Shown here: positions 21,440 to 28,498 of the stretch, in pieces
How positions within the stretch are numbered: the first letter of the stretch is position 1
Layout of the letters: every line of letters starts with the position of its first letter
IMG/VR virus record: IMGVR_UViG_3300045941_000256
Coordinates: 1-39,016 of that record
DNA length: 39,016 nt
Source: a virus
Direction: 5' to 3' (one strand)
The notes under the pieces: generated by a model
The model's database searches: none
The model's input: only the letters and a program-made list of their open reading frames with translations
Told to the model about the DNA's origin: nothing
Position numbers and translations under genes: made by a program

Positions 21440-21629
21440 AGCGTGTTTCGGCGCGCAGCGCCTGCTCTAATCTTTCTAATTACCGATCAACTCCCGACAT
21501 GTACTGGGGATCTGGTACGGGTACGGGTACGGGATCAGGCGCGCGTGCGCGCGCGGGGAGCGTGACGTTCCGCGGTGATTCCACCGCGATTCCGCAGCGA
21601 CTCCGCCGACCCGGCAAAAGCCGTACCCG
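21440..21629. promoter_or_regulatory. 190-bp non-coding gap with iteron-like repeats, candidate replication or control region
   Basis: GGTACG is repeated three times without spacer at 21514-21531. ACGGGTACGG (21517-21526) has a perfect inverted match CCGTACCCGT at 21621-21630. Between them lies the near-palindrome GCGCGCGTGCGCGCGC. About 21465-21490 is a short AT-rich patch (TCTAATCTTTCTAATTA). This mixture in the replication region, just after a replication-type gene, is the best origin-like site in the window. Confidence 0.45.
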
Positions 21630-21980
21630 TCAGCTGTCATGACTCGCCGCCTTGCGCAGCCGGTCGGCCTTCCGTTTGCGTTTCACGTTCGCGGCCGACG
21701 GGTTGAAATCGCCGAAGTCGTGGATCACGAAGCCATGCCCGTTGCGTTCCCAGAGCCCAGCCTTCACGAGCGCGTCAGCGACGGCGGCTGGGTTCTCGAC
21801 GTACTTGCAGGCTTTCACGATCGACAATTTCAGTTCCCCGTCCGTCAGGTGCTTGTTGCTGTACATCAGTCCGAAGACGTAGAGCGCCACCGCCAGTCCC
21901 GCGCCGTTCTTGCCGAGCAGCTCGCCGGCCTCGAAGAGTTTCGGGTGGTCGATCAGTTGGTCGTCCAGCCGTGCCCACAT
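21630..21980 (-). CDS. winged-helix replication-type protein (short)
   Basis: 116 aa, MWARLDDQLIDHPKLFEAGE. The opening and the pattern 'NGAGLAVALYVFGLMYSNKH', 'VADALVKAGLWERNGHGFVI' and 'HDFGDFNPSA' are those of the N-terminal winged helix of phage replication initiators or organisers. The usual C-terminal domain is absent; the protein ends with a basic helix (RKRKADRLRK). It may bind the adjacent repeat region. Confidence 0.65.
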   Translation of the reverse strand: MWARLDDQLIDHPKLFEAGELLGKNGAGLAVALYVFGLMYSNKHLTDGELKLSIVKACKYVENPAAVADALVKAGLWERNGHGFVIHDFGDFNPSAANVKRKRKADRLRKAASHDS

Positions 21981-22004
21981 GGCTCCACACGCTCCCCGGG
22001 TGCC

Positions 22005-22211
22005 CTACGTGGTCGAGTCCACCTGCGCGGCGTTGCGTTTCGCGCCGCTGTGCAACCGGACGGCCGGCTTGCCGGGGCGCTGCCGTTGCGCGCGGTCGCG
22101 ATCGGCGGTGGCCTGTTCGTCGAGCAGGTGTTGTCGCGCGTGCTGCAGCGACGCGATCTTCTCGTCGATGTGCTTCAGGGCCGTTTCTAACAGGGTCAAG
22201 CGTTTCGACAT
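22005..22211 (-). CDS. small coiled-coil protein
   Basis: 68 aa from ATG 22211 with GGGAGG upstream. 'LTLLETALKHIDEKIASLQH' and 'ARQHLLDEQATADRDR' form one long coiled coil; the C-terminus is basic. Function unknown. Confidence 0.6.
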   Translation of the reverse strand: MSKRLTLLETALKHIDEKIASLQHARQHLLDEQATADRDRAQRQRPGKPAVRLHSGAKRNAAQVDSTT

Positions 22212-22363
22212 GGGCCTCCCCTTTCGTTCTCGCGCCGCAGACGGGCGGCGATCCGCACCGCGCGCCTCAGCCAGCGCACGTCCGCGCGCGCCACGAGCCA
22301 GCCACGCAGGCCACGCCGCCCACGGTAGCGATCCATCAGCCACTCGATCAGCACCGCGATCAC
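22196..22363 (-). CDS. 55-aa basic micro-protein
   Basis: GTG 22363 overlaps the stop of the 80-aa gene (GTGA). The peptide starts MIAVLIEWLMDRYRG and is Arg-rich throughout. It ends at 22196, overlapping the next gene by 16 bases. Coupling at the start and codon use support it; no function is apparent. Confidence 0.4.
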   Translation of the reverse strand: MIAVLIEWLMDRYRGRRGLRGWLVARADVRWLRRAVRIAARLRRENERGGPCRNA

Positions 22364-22602
22364 GGGGTCTCCCGTCGCGGCGGAATATCGACGGACACCA
22401 GCGGGTAGATTTCGTCGGCCAGAATCGGAAACAGCACCTCACCGGCGATCTGCCGATGGGCCGATGGGAGCAGGCCTTCGATGATCAGTTCACTGACGCA
22501 GAACGACGCGAGATCCTGAATGCGCTGGCCGCGCGCGCCGGCCTTCGCGTGCTCGCGCCGCGCCTCCTCGGCGAGCTGCTGATCCAGGTCCTGCCAGGTC
22601 AC
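22360..22602 (-). CDS. small helical protein
   Basis: 80 aa from GTG 22602 (MTWQDLDQQLAEEARREHAK). Helical, with 'IQDLASFCVSELIIEGLLPS' and 'EVLFPILADEIYPLV'. It is coded 32 bases after the exonuclease stop. Function unknown. Confidence 0.55.
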   Translation of the reverse strand: MTWQDLDQQLAEEARREHAKAGARGQRIQDLASFCVSELIIEGLLPSAHRQIAGEVLFPILADEIYPLVSVDIPPRRETP

Positions 22603-22634
22603 GGCGTCGGCGCCTCCACGCGCGTCCTCATCGT

Positions 22635-23639
22635 TCAGCGCCCCTCCAACCGCGTGATCTCGAGCGTGAACCGGCCCTTGGGATCGGTCACGGTGTATTG
22701 CTTCTTGAGCGGCTCCGGCAGCTCGAGCCGCGACTGCTTGCCCCAGTGGCCGCGCAACTGAAAGTGGCCGGCGATCCCGGACTCGACGCCGCGCAGCTGC
22801 GTCTTGATCTGCTTGTCGAGATCGAGGAACTCATAACCGAGCGCTTTGATCGCCTCGCGCCGCTCGAGCATCGCCTCGAGCTCGGGATCGGTGAACACGC
22901 GCGCCGCCGGCGACGACAGCGGCGGGTTGCAGGTGTGCCCGAACCACGGGCAGCGGCGGCATTCGTCGGGGTCGTCCGCGAGAAAGTCCGGCAGCGTGCC
23001 GGCCTGGACATGGTCGAGCACGCGCTCGGCGCGCGTCAGGAAGTCCTCCATGCGATCGAGGTTCGGCTCGAGCTCCACCGGCAAGAGCCGCGGCAGGCCG
23101 GAGCGATCGAGCAGGAGAAAGCCGAACGGGACGCCGGCGCCGTAGAGATACGCGAGGAGCTGGTGGCCGCCCGATCGCGTCCACGGGTTTTCAAACAAAT
23201 CTTGAAATGTCTCAATGCGATCGACGAGAAACGGGGACCAGGCCTTGACTTCGACGGGCGCGCGGTAGCCGTCGATCTCGAGCCGCGCATCAACTTTGCC
23301 GACGATCGCGACGCGGCCCTTGTGATCGCGCAGCTCGAAGCGTTCTTGCTGGTTGATGACGCTGAAGGGGGGATCGGCGGCGCGGCCGACCCGGGTGGCG
23401 TCGATCAGCAGATCGCGCTCGCGGTCATCGCCGCGGCGGAACTTGGCGACGACTTCGGCCGGGTGCGGCGGCAAGCGATCGGGTTGGGTGAGCTCGAGCG
23501 CCATGCGGCGTTCGCACGGGCGCCAGGCGCTGGCGTACACCGATGCGTGGGGCGCTGTCGGCCGCGCCTCGCGCGCGAGGTACGCCGCCCAGGCACTGGC
23601 GACGGATTCGGCGATCGCCGTCGGCGTCAGGTTCACCAC
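22635..23639 (-). CDS. Cas4/RecB-like PD-(D/E)XK exonuclease with Fe-S cysteines
   Basis: 334 aa. Cys42 ('RPCERRMALE') and the C-terminal trio C227, C230, C237 ('CRRCPWFGHTC') are placed as in Cas4/AddB nucleases that hold a 4Fe-4S cluster. Catalytic residues are Asp117 ('VGKVDARLE'), Glu130 and Lys132 ('PVEVKAW'), followed by the Q-x3-Y motif ('GGHQLLAYLYG'). It likely resects double-strand ends for the annealing protein encoded three genes upstream, as lambda Exo does for Beta. Start GTG 23639 overlaps the preceding gene by 7 bases. Confidence 0.88.
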   Translation of the reverse strand: MVNLTPTAIAESVASAWAAYLAREARPTAPHASVYASAWRPCERRMALELTQPDRLPPHPAEVVAKFRRGDDRERDLLIDATRVGRAADPPFSVINQQERFELRDHKGRVAIVGKVDARLEIDGYRAPVEVKAWSPFLVDRIETFQDLFENPWTRSGGHQLLAYLYGAGVPFGFLLLDRSGLPRLLPVELEPNLDRMEDFLTRAERVLDHVQAGTLPDFLADDPDECRRCPWFGHTCNPPLSSPAARVFTDPELEAMLERREAIKALGYEFLDLDKQIKTQLRGVESGIAGHFQLRGHWGKQSRLELPEPLKKQYTVTDPKGRFTLEITRLEGR

Positions 23640-24136
23640 GGAATGTCGTCCAGGTCAGGGGTGAATTCCGCAATGACGAGCGGCGGGTCAGGCGGAAAGC
23701 TCTTTACGTCGAACCAGCGAAATGCGGTCGCGCCATCCCCATTTCGCTGGTCGCCCCAGCGAATCGGAGATCGCAGCAGCAGGTGCGCGCGCCAGGCAGC
23801 GAGATCCAGCAGCATCCATCTGGTGATCGAATGCTCGTCGGTCGCGGCGTGGCCATAAAAGAACCAATCGCCGAAACCCTCGATGAACTTGCGCAACTCG
23901 GTCTTTGCACCGTTCTCGCGGGCGAGTCGAATCGTAAATTGGTGCCAGAAGTTCTCGTAACCAGGCCGACGAACGCGGCAGCCGATCATGAGGTCCCGTG
24001 CGCGAAGCAACACGAGGTCCGTAGCCAGGTGACGATCCTGCTCGAGCGATGCCGGCACCAGGAGGTAGGGTCCGATGATCCGCCGAATCTCGGGAATGAA
24101 GCGATCGCTGAACGCACGATCATGTCCGTACGACAT
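23633..24136 (-). CDS. conserved phage protein, possible nuclease-fold
   Basis: 167 aa from ATG 24136 (MSYGHDRAFSDRFIPEIRRI). 'DRHLATDLVLLRARDLMIGC-RVRR' and 'NGAKTELRKFIEGFGDWFFY' are conserved in a family seen in recombination modules. An Asp after a strand, then a second strand with Arg/Cys, recalls a PD-(D/E)XK-like core, but a proper E-x-K is missing, so enzymatic activity is doubtful. It is placed between MT-A70 and the exonuclease and overlaps both. Confidence 0.6.
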   Translation of the reverse strand: MSYGHDRAFSDRFIPEIRRIIGPYLLVPASLEQDRHLATDLVLLRARDLMIGCRVRRPGYENFWHQFTIRLARENGAKTELRKFIEGFGDWFFYGHAATDEHSITRWMLLDLAAWRAHLLLRSPIRWGDQRNGDGATAFRWFDVKSFPPDPPLVIAEFTPDLDDIPW

Positions 24137-25119
24137 CACGCCGCCTCGTTGCCCCAACCACGGAAGCCGTCGATCACCCGGCGGTTGAAGATGTCGATCC
24201 GGTGACCGCGCGTGACGCGACGAACGAGCTGATAGAAGGCCTCGGGTTTCTCGCTGTGCTTTCCGCGCGGGGCGTTGAAGCACGTTGGCAGCGCTTTGGT
24301 CGTCGTGAAGCGCGGACTCCCACGTCGCGCATAGAGGGCGAATTCGCAGTTGTATTGTGGCAAGCCGATCGGCTGAAACCCTCCAGGCTTGTGCCAGACG
24401 AACGTGCACACGTAACTGAGCATCCACTCGGTGAGGAGCCGAAAGGCCATCGGCAAGAACCGCTGCGTCGTCCAGAGCCAGACGTGGCAGTGCGCACGAG
24501 TCGGGAGTCGAAACTCGACGAGCTCGTCTTCGGTCATCGTGGGATAGTCGAATTTCGATTGGTAGGGACGCTTAACGCGCTCCTGCTTTTCCATCGGCCA
24601 GGGCGGGTCGATGACGATGACGTCGTAAAGGCGATCGAACTGCGCAGCCGTCTGGCGCGCGGTCAGCGCGTCGAGCTTATGGGCGTTGGCGTTGCGAAAG
24701 ACAACTTGCAGTAGGTGTGACTGGCTGACCTTCCGAGGGTCCGTTTGCTGAAGCAAGTAGGGATAAAGGGTGGCGTCCCACGAACGCGCGATCCGGCGGT
24801 AATTCGTGATCGTTCGGGGCGATATTGAAAATTCGGCAGCGCGTTGCCGAATTTCCTTCGGAGGTCGGCCTGGTCCGGGATCGCCAAGCAACTCGCCACG
24901 GCGCGCCTCGACTACCCGCAGCGCTTTCTGAAATTCCAATGACTCGCCGCCGAGGCTCTCGACGATATTGGCCATCGCCTGCAGCTGGCCTTCGTACTCG
25001 TTCAGCTGTGTCCAGGACTCACACGCCCCGATCGTCGGGCGCACGTGCGAGTCCCACCAACCCGCCGGCACCGGCGCCAGGCGAGGGTCAGGCACGATCA
25101 GACCGGTCTCAGCCGTCAT
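24136..25119 (-). CDS. MT-A70 family adenine methyltransferase
   Basis: 327 aa from ATG 25119 (MTAETGLIVPDPRL). The N-terminal 160 residues are helical with a putative HTH ('RQRAAEFSISPRTITNYRRI'). The catalytic part carries 'DVIVIDPPWPM' (DPPW 171-174) and later 'KPGGFQPIGLPQYNCEFALY', 'SEKPEAFYQLVRRVTRG' and 'HRIDIFNRR', the MT-A70 order. It transfers methyl to N6 of adenine in DNA. It is the third methyltransferase in the genome and the only one in the early operon, so it could protect replicating DNA or mark host DNA. Confidence 0.9.
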   Translation of the reverse strand: MTAETGLIVPDPRLAPVPAGWWDSHVRPTIGACESWTQLNEYEGQLQAMANIVESLGGESLEFQKALRVVEARRGELLGDPGPGRPPKEIRQRAAEFSISPRTITNYRRIARSWDATLYPYLLQQTDPRKVSQSHLLQVVFRNANAHKLDALTARQTAAQFDRLYDVIVIDPPWPMEKQERVKRPYQSKFDYPTMTEDELVEFRLPTRAHCHVWLWTTQRFLPMAFRLLTEWMLSYVCTFVWHKPGGFQPIGLPQYNCEFALYARRGSPRFTTTKALPTCFNAPRGKHSEKPEAFYQLVRRVTRGHRIDIFNRRVIDGFRGWGNEAA

Positions 25120-26045
25120 CCTTCCTGCCCGGGCTCGCGGGATCCGCCGCTGCCGAAGTGGATGTCGTCCGCCTTCAGCGGTGCCCCGTTCGCCGCCGGT
25201 GTCGGCGCGGCCGCCTTCTTCGTCTGGTCGGCGACCCACTGCTCCGCGTCGACGATGAACTTCTTGTCTTTGTGCTTCTCCCAGTTCGGGCAGCCGTAGA
25301 ACGCGCGCCGATCGCCCTTAGCGGGCCGGTACGAGCCTTTGCTGTTGCAGTGCGGGCAGACGGGCGGATCGACGTCGGGCGCGCGCTCGGAGCGGCCGCC
25401 GACCCGCTCGTCGGCGGATCCGAAGCCGCGACCCTTGCGGCACTGCTCGACGCGTTTGCTGGTGCCCTTCCAGGCGGCGGCGAGCTCGTCGACCGGCACG
25501 GTCTTCATGCCGGCGAGCTCGCGCGTGATGTTGCCGTCGAGATTCGCGCGCGCCGCTTTGCGAATGAGGAGATCAAGCTCGACGCCGGTCTTGCCTTTCA
25601 CGAAGTCGTCGGTGCTCGAGCGGCCGCCCTCGATCGCCTCGAGGACCTGGCGCGTGAGCTTGCAGCGGCCCGACCCCTCGATCAGGTAGTGAAAGACGCC
25701 GGGCTCGGCGCCGGTGACCTTCTCGGGTTTGCCGACGTCGAAGATTTCGATGCCCCAGAGATCGCGCACGCGATCGCAGCCGGCGTCCTGGAGATAGCCG
25801 ACGACTTGGCCGCCGTGCTCCTCCTTCGCCCTGAACAGCACCCAGTCCTCCGGGTGCGTCGCGCGGATGGACGCCAGGCGCAGCGTCGCGATCACTTGCA
25901 CGCGCGCTTCGATGACCTCGAGCGCTTCGCCTTTCAGCGCAGCGAGCTCGCTGAGCGTCGTGGGAATCTCAGGCCGCCGCAGCGCGATCGCGTCGGTGAT
26001 CTCGGGCTCGGTGTCGGGACGATCAGGATCAACATCAATGGGCAT
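25116..26045 (-). CDS. putative single-strand annealing protein with zinc ribbon
   Basis: 309 aa from ATG 26045 with GGGAGGA upstream. 'VQVIATLRLASIRATHPEDW' and 'VGYLQDAGCDRVRDLWGIEI' are followed by 'FVKGKTGVELDLLIRKAARA' and 'NLDGNITRELAGMKTVPVDE'. The last part is reminiscent of the Erf/Sak/Rad52-type annealing families, but the match is weak by eye. The C-terminus has a zinc finger of topoisomerase style ('CPHCNSKGSYRP', then 'YGCPNWEKHKDKK'). First large gene of the early operon, with the exonuclease close by; that context supports recombination. Confidence 0.6.
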   Translation of the reverse strand: MPIDVDPDRPDTEPEITDAIALRRPEIPTTLSELAALKGEALEVIEARVQVIATLRLASIRATHPEDWVLFRAKEEHGGQVVGYLQDAGCDRVRDLWGIEIFDVGKPEKVTGAEPGVFHYLIEGSGRCKLTRQVLEAIEGGRSSTDDFVKGKTGVELDLLIRKAARANLDGNITRELAGMKTVPVDELAAAWKGTSKRVEQCRKGRGFGSADERVGGRSERAPDVDPPVCPHCNSKGSYRPAKGDRRAFYGCPNWEKHKDKKFIVDAEQWVADQTKKAAAPTPAANGAPLKADDIHFGSGGSREPGQEG

Positions 26046-26094
26046 CGCGTCCTCCCGTGCGGGCGGTGACGAAGGAATCGGAAAACGTTGGGGA

Positions 26095-26388
26095 CTAGGA
26101 GGATCGCGGGCTGGGGGCGGAGGCACCGCCGTTACTGCGCGCGCGCCGGCGTTGGGCCGCTCGGCGACGTGGCTTTTTCGGGTCGGCCACATTCGCCAAG
26201 AATTGGCGAATCTTGTAGATCGTCCGTTCGCGAGGCTGGGTGCGCACCCGATTCGTCAACAGGAGATGAAGGGCGCGGGCCCGGATGGCATAGCCCGCCC
26301 CGCTCATCTGTGCCGCCAGTTGATCGAAGCTCAGATCGTGCTCGAGACGGTAGGTCGCGAGCGCTTGCACGGCATTGTCAGTCATCAC
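26095..26388 (-). CDS. small HTH regulator (Cro/CI-like), leftward
   Basis: 97 aa. 'LSFDQLAAQMSGAGYAIRAR-ALHLLL' is an XRE-like helix-turn-helix and 'ERTIYKIRQFLANVADPKKP' completes the bundle; the last 25 residues are Arg/Ser-rich and disordered. GTG 26388 or ATG 26385 can start it. A TTGACA/TAAAGT promoter lies so close that the mRNA is probably leaderless from GTG. It faces the regulator at 26528 and heads the leftward operon. Confidence 0.75.
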   Translation of the reverse strand: MMTDNAVQALATYRLEHDLSFDQLAAQMSGAGYAIRARALHLLLTNRVRTQPRERTIYKIRQFLANVADPKKPRRRAAQRRRARSNGGASAPSPRSS

Positions 26389-26395
26389 GGCCGGG

Positions 26396-26425
26396 ACTTT
26401 AGGTCGGTACTGTATGTCGTGTCAA
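26396..26425 (-). promoter_or_regulatory. promoter for the leftward early operon
   Basis: On the minus strand a perfect -35 TTGACA (26425-26420) is followed after 18 bp by TAAAGT (26401-26396, four of six to TATAAT). Transcription would start about 7 bases on, at or next to GTG 26388, giving a leaderless or near-leaderless transcript, as for lambda cI from PRM. Confidence 0.65.
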
Positions 26426-26526
26426 GTAGTGTGTGTATCTACGGACAGTTCCTGCGCTGTACGCCTTGACGCCTGTCTCCGATGTCACTGGCTGTATGTA
26501 GTTGCACGCATTTCGGCATATGTAGT
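26413..26526. promoter_or_regulatory. operator-like repeats in the divergent switch
   Basis: TATGTCGT at 26413-26420 and TATGTAGT at 26495-26502 and 26519-26526 share seven of eight bases. The first overlaps the -35 of the leftward promoter and the third touches the rightward start codon. The first two extend to a common CTGTATGTnGT. They lie between two regulator genes of opposite direction. Confidence 0.5.
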
Positions 26527-26527
26527 A

Positions 26528-27016
26528 ATGTCCGCCGCAATCACCGTGACCTTCAAATCTCTGCTCAAGCGTCTTCAGAAAAAGCACTTCGCGTCAGTCA
26601 GCGCGTTCGCCCATGCGTTGGGCATTGGCGATCCGTCCCGGCTCAGTCGCGGCAAGCCCTTCAACGTCTACTGGTGCTTGCGACTCGCGCAGATCACCGG
26701 TGAGAACCCGAGCATGATCCTGCGCGCCGCCAATAAAGGCGACGTCGCGACGCTCATTGAAAGCCTGTATGGCAGTGGCAAGGTGTTGCTGACGCACGAG
26801 CAGCAGGCGATGCTCGAGGCGTTCGATGCGATTCAGGCGCCGGACGCGCGCCAGGCCCTGCTGACGATCGCCCGGCATGCCGCTTCACTGAGCGGCAGCA
26901 GTCAGGGAGGCACGGGATCGCCCGGCGGTGAACCCGGATTGCCGCCGTCGTTTCCTGACAAGGGCCCCGACTACAAGATGGCCCACCTGTTCCAACGCCG
27001 ATCGCGCGCACGCTGA
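26528..27016 (+). CDS. HTH regulator, rightward (candidate repressor)
   Basis: 162 aa from ATG 26528 (MSAAITVTFKSLLKRLQKKH). An N-terminal XRE-like HTH ('SVSAFAHALGIGDPSRLSRG', then 'YWCLRLAQITGENPSMILRA') is followed by a helical part ('LTHEQQAMLEAFDAIQAPDA') and a Gly/Ser/Pro tail. No S24 peptidase domain is present, so it is not a LexA-like self-cleaving repressor. No ribosome site precedes the start. It sits opposite the 26095-26388 gene across putative operators, so the pair likely makes the lysis-lysogeny decision. Confidence 0.7.
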   Translation: MSAAITVTFKSLLKRLQKKHFASVSAFAHALGIGDPSRLSRGKPFNVYWCLRLAQITGENPSMILRAANKGDVATLIESLYGSGKVLLTHEQQAMLEAFDAIQAPDARQALLTIARHAASLSGSSQGGTGSPGGEPGLPPSFPDKGPDYKMAHLFQRRSRAR

Positions 27017-27094
27017 ACGCCCGCAGGCCACCGGGCATCTGCGAAAGCTTGAGTTTGCTGGCCGACGTTCGTCGCGAATTTAGGGGGACTAATC

Positions 27095-27304
27095 ATGAAC
27101 CATGATGAGAATCGTCTGCCATCCAACGACTTGGGCATCTGGTTCGCTGACGACTTGCCTACGCACGTCCACGAAGCCTTTGGCATTCTCCTGAATGAGT
27201 GTCGTCGCCAATCCGAACGGCAAACGATCGCCCGCGAGCTGGCCGCGACGGGGCAACCGGCCAAAGCGCAGTTGAAGCTCGTTCGCAAGAAAGAGCGCGC
27301 CTGA
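27095..27304 (+). CDS. small protein of unknown function
   Basis: 69 aa starting MNHDENRLPSNDLGIWFADD, with AGGGGGA upstream. A helical C-terminal half ending in basic residues (LVRKKERA). First gene after the regulator in the rightward block. Confidence 0.6.
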   Translation: MNHDENRLPSNDLGIWFADDLPTHVHEAFGILLNECRRQSERQTIARELAATGQPAKAQLKLVRKKERA

Positions 27305-27325
27305 CGACCGCGTTCGTCTGTCAGC

Positions 27326-27610
27326 ATGATACGGATACGGAGAGACCTTCGGGAGGGGTGTTTGTCAGCGCGCACTCAGGTAAACCGCGAAGGCAGGCGG
27401 GTCGCACGTCAACTGGTTGACAGCCTAACCGAGATCGCCGAGACCGATCCCGAAGCCTACGCTGTGTACCTGGCGTTCATCGATGCGCTGATCGACGCCG
27501 GCGACACGAAGGAATCAGTCCGTGGGGTGGTGGCGGTGATGCGCCAGTCGGTGCCCGTTCGGTTCCTGCCGGTATTGGACGAGTTCATGCGTGCCTACGA
27601 GGAGCCATGA
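27326..27610 (+). CDS. small helical protein
   Basis: 94 aa from ATG 27326. An alternative start, TTG 27362, sits just after a strong GGGAGGGG, giving an 82-aa protein without the odd Arg-rich opening. 'LVDSLTEIAETDPEAYAVYL' and 'FLPVLDEFMRAYEE' are helical. The stop overlaps the next gene (ATGA). Function unknown. Confidence 0.55.
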   Translation: MIRIRRDLREGCLSARTQVNREGRRVARQLVDSLTEIAETDPEAYAVYLAFIDALIDAGDTKESVRGVVAVMRQSVPVRFLPVLDEFMRAYEEP

Positions 27611-28173
27611 GCAAAGTCGGCCGTCGCCTCGCCGCCGGGTTTGCGCAGCTCGACGCGATCTATGCCGAGCTCCCGACGATCGCGTGCAAGGGGTTGTGCA
27701 GCATCGCGTGCGGGGCGATCGTGCTGAGCGACCTCGAAGCCCGACGGCTTCAGCTGACCACGCACACTGCGCCGCGGACCACGGCGGACGGTCGGTGTAT
27801 CTACTTGCGCCCGACCGACGGCGCCGACGGCAAGACGCGCGGGCGCTGCACGGCGTACGCGGTGCGGCCGCTGATTTGCCGGGTGTGGGGCCTCGTCCAG
27901 CTGCTGTCGTGCATGCACGGCTGCGTGCCGGATCGCTGGCTGGGCGACGTCGCGTTCGTGCGCCTGGCGCAGCGCCTCGAGCGGATCGCCGGGGGGCGCG
28001 TGCTGCGCACGCACGAGGGCGGCCTGGCGCACCTCGAAGGCGAGTCGTTCGCCAGCGTGGGCCGGCCGACGCGGTCGCCCGAGGCGATCGCCGCCAACGC
28101 CGAGCGCACCCGGGCGTTGCGCGCCTTGCATGGCGGGCACATCCTCTGCGCCGTCGACGAGACGGATCGCTGA
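27607..28173 (+). CDS. YkgJ-family Cys-cluster (zinc/iron-chelating) protein
   Basis: 188 aa. The Cys pattern C27-x3-C31-x3-C35, C64, C81-TAYAVRPLI-C91-RVWG and C102-x3-C106 fits the YkgJ/UPF0153 family, which binds zinc or iron through clustered Cys and has the 'RC..Y..RP..CR' signature. These proteins are known in bacteria and occasional phages but their role is not settled. Coupled to the gene before by ATGA. The C-terminal 60 residues are a helical extension. Confidence 0.8.
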   Translation: MSKVGRRLAAGFAQLDAIYAELPTIACKGLCSIACGAIVLSDLEARRLQLTTHTAPRTTADGRCIYLRPTDGADGKTRGRCTAYAVRPLICRVWGLVQLLSCMHGCVPDRWLGDVAFVRLAQRLERIAGGRVLRTHEGGLAHLEGESFASVGRPTRSPEAIAANAERTRALRALHGGHILCAVDETDR

Positions 28174-28174
28174 C

Positions 28175-28180
28175 TACAAT
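28175..28180 (+). promoter_or_regulatory. -10 box of a leaderless promoter for the membrane gene
   Basis: TACAAT lies 6 bases before ATG 28187 and there is no ribosome site, exactly as at 20272-20277. It overlaps the last bases before the YkgJ gene's end by almost nothing (stop at 28173), so this gene may be expressed alone. Confidence 0.5.
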
Positions 28181-28186
28181 CACGCC

Positions 28187-28498
28187 ATGTTGAGCCTTGT
28201 GATCGGACTGATCCTGCTGGTGGCCATCGCGGTGATGGCCTATCGGCGCACCGGCTCGCGGCCGCTGTATGTCGCCGCGCTGCTGATCGCCCTCCTGGGC
28301 GCCTTCGCCTGCAATGCGCTGATTCCGTCGCGAAGCGAGATCACGCAGGCGACGACGGACGCGGAACGCGCGGGCGCGCAGTTCCTGTTCGACTATGGCC
28401 CGCCGATCACGGTGGTCTGGCTCGCCGTGGCCGTGGGCTGCCTGCTGGCCGTGATCGTGTACCGACGTCCGGACCCCCGCGATGACCGCGACACCTGA
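28187..28498 (+). CDS. three-pass membrane protein
   Basis: 103 aa starting MLSLVIGLILLVAIAVMAYR. Membrane segments at about 2-18, 29-46 and 72-91 are separated by short basic and acidic loops; the end is charged (RRPDPRDDRDT). It overlaps the next gene by 17 bases. The leaderless promoter hints at expression in the prophage, so superinfection exclusion or host surface change are candidates. Holin function is possible but it is far from the late operon. Confidence 0.75.
   Translation: MLSLVIGLILLVAIAVMAYRRTGSRPLYVAALLIALLGAFACNALIPSRSEITQATTDAERAGAQFLFDYGPPITVVWLAVAVGCLLAVIVYRRPDPRDDRDT

Noticed and set aside
21510-21535. CRISPR or telomere-like array at the GGTACG repeats
   Set aside because: Three 6-bp units without spacers; too short and few for either, and no associated genes.
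22635-23639. A CRISPR adaptation Cas4
   Set aside because: The fold signature is shared with phage recombination exonucleases. No cas1, cas2 or repeat array is present, and the neighbours are recombination genes.
26375-26527. An upstream extension of the rightward regulator
   Set aside because: The frame is open but would cover the promoter and operator repeats, and its residues are not regulator-like; ATG 26528 directly precedes the HTH.
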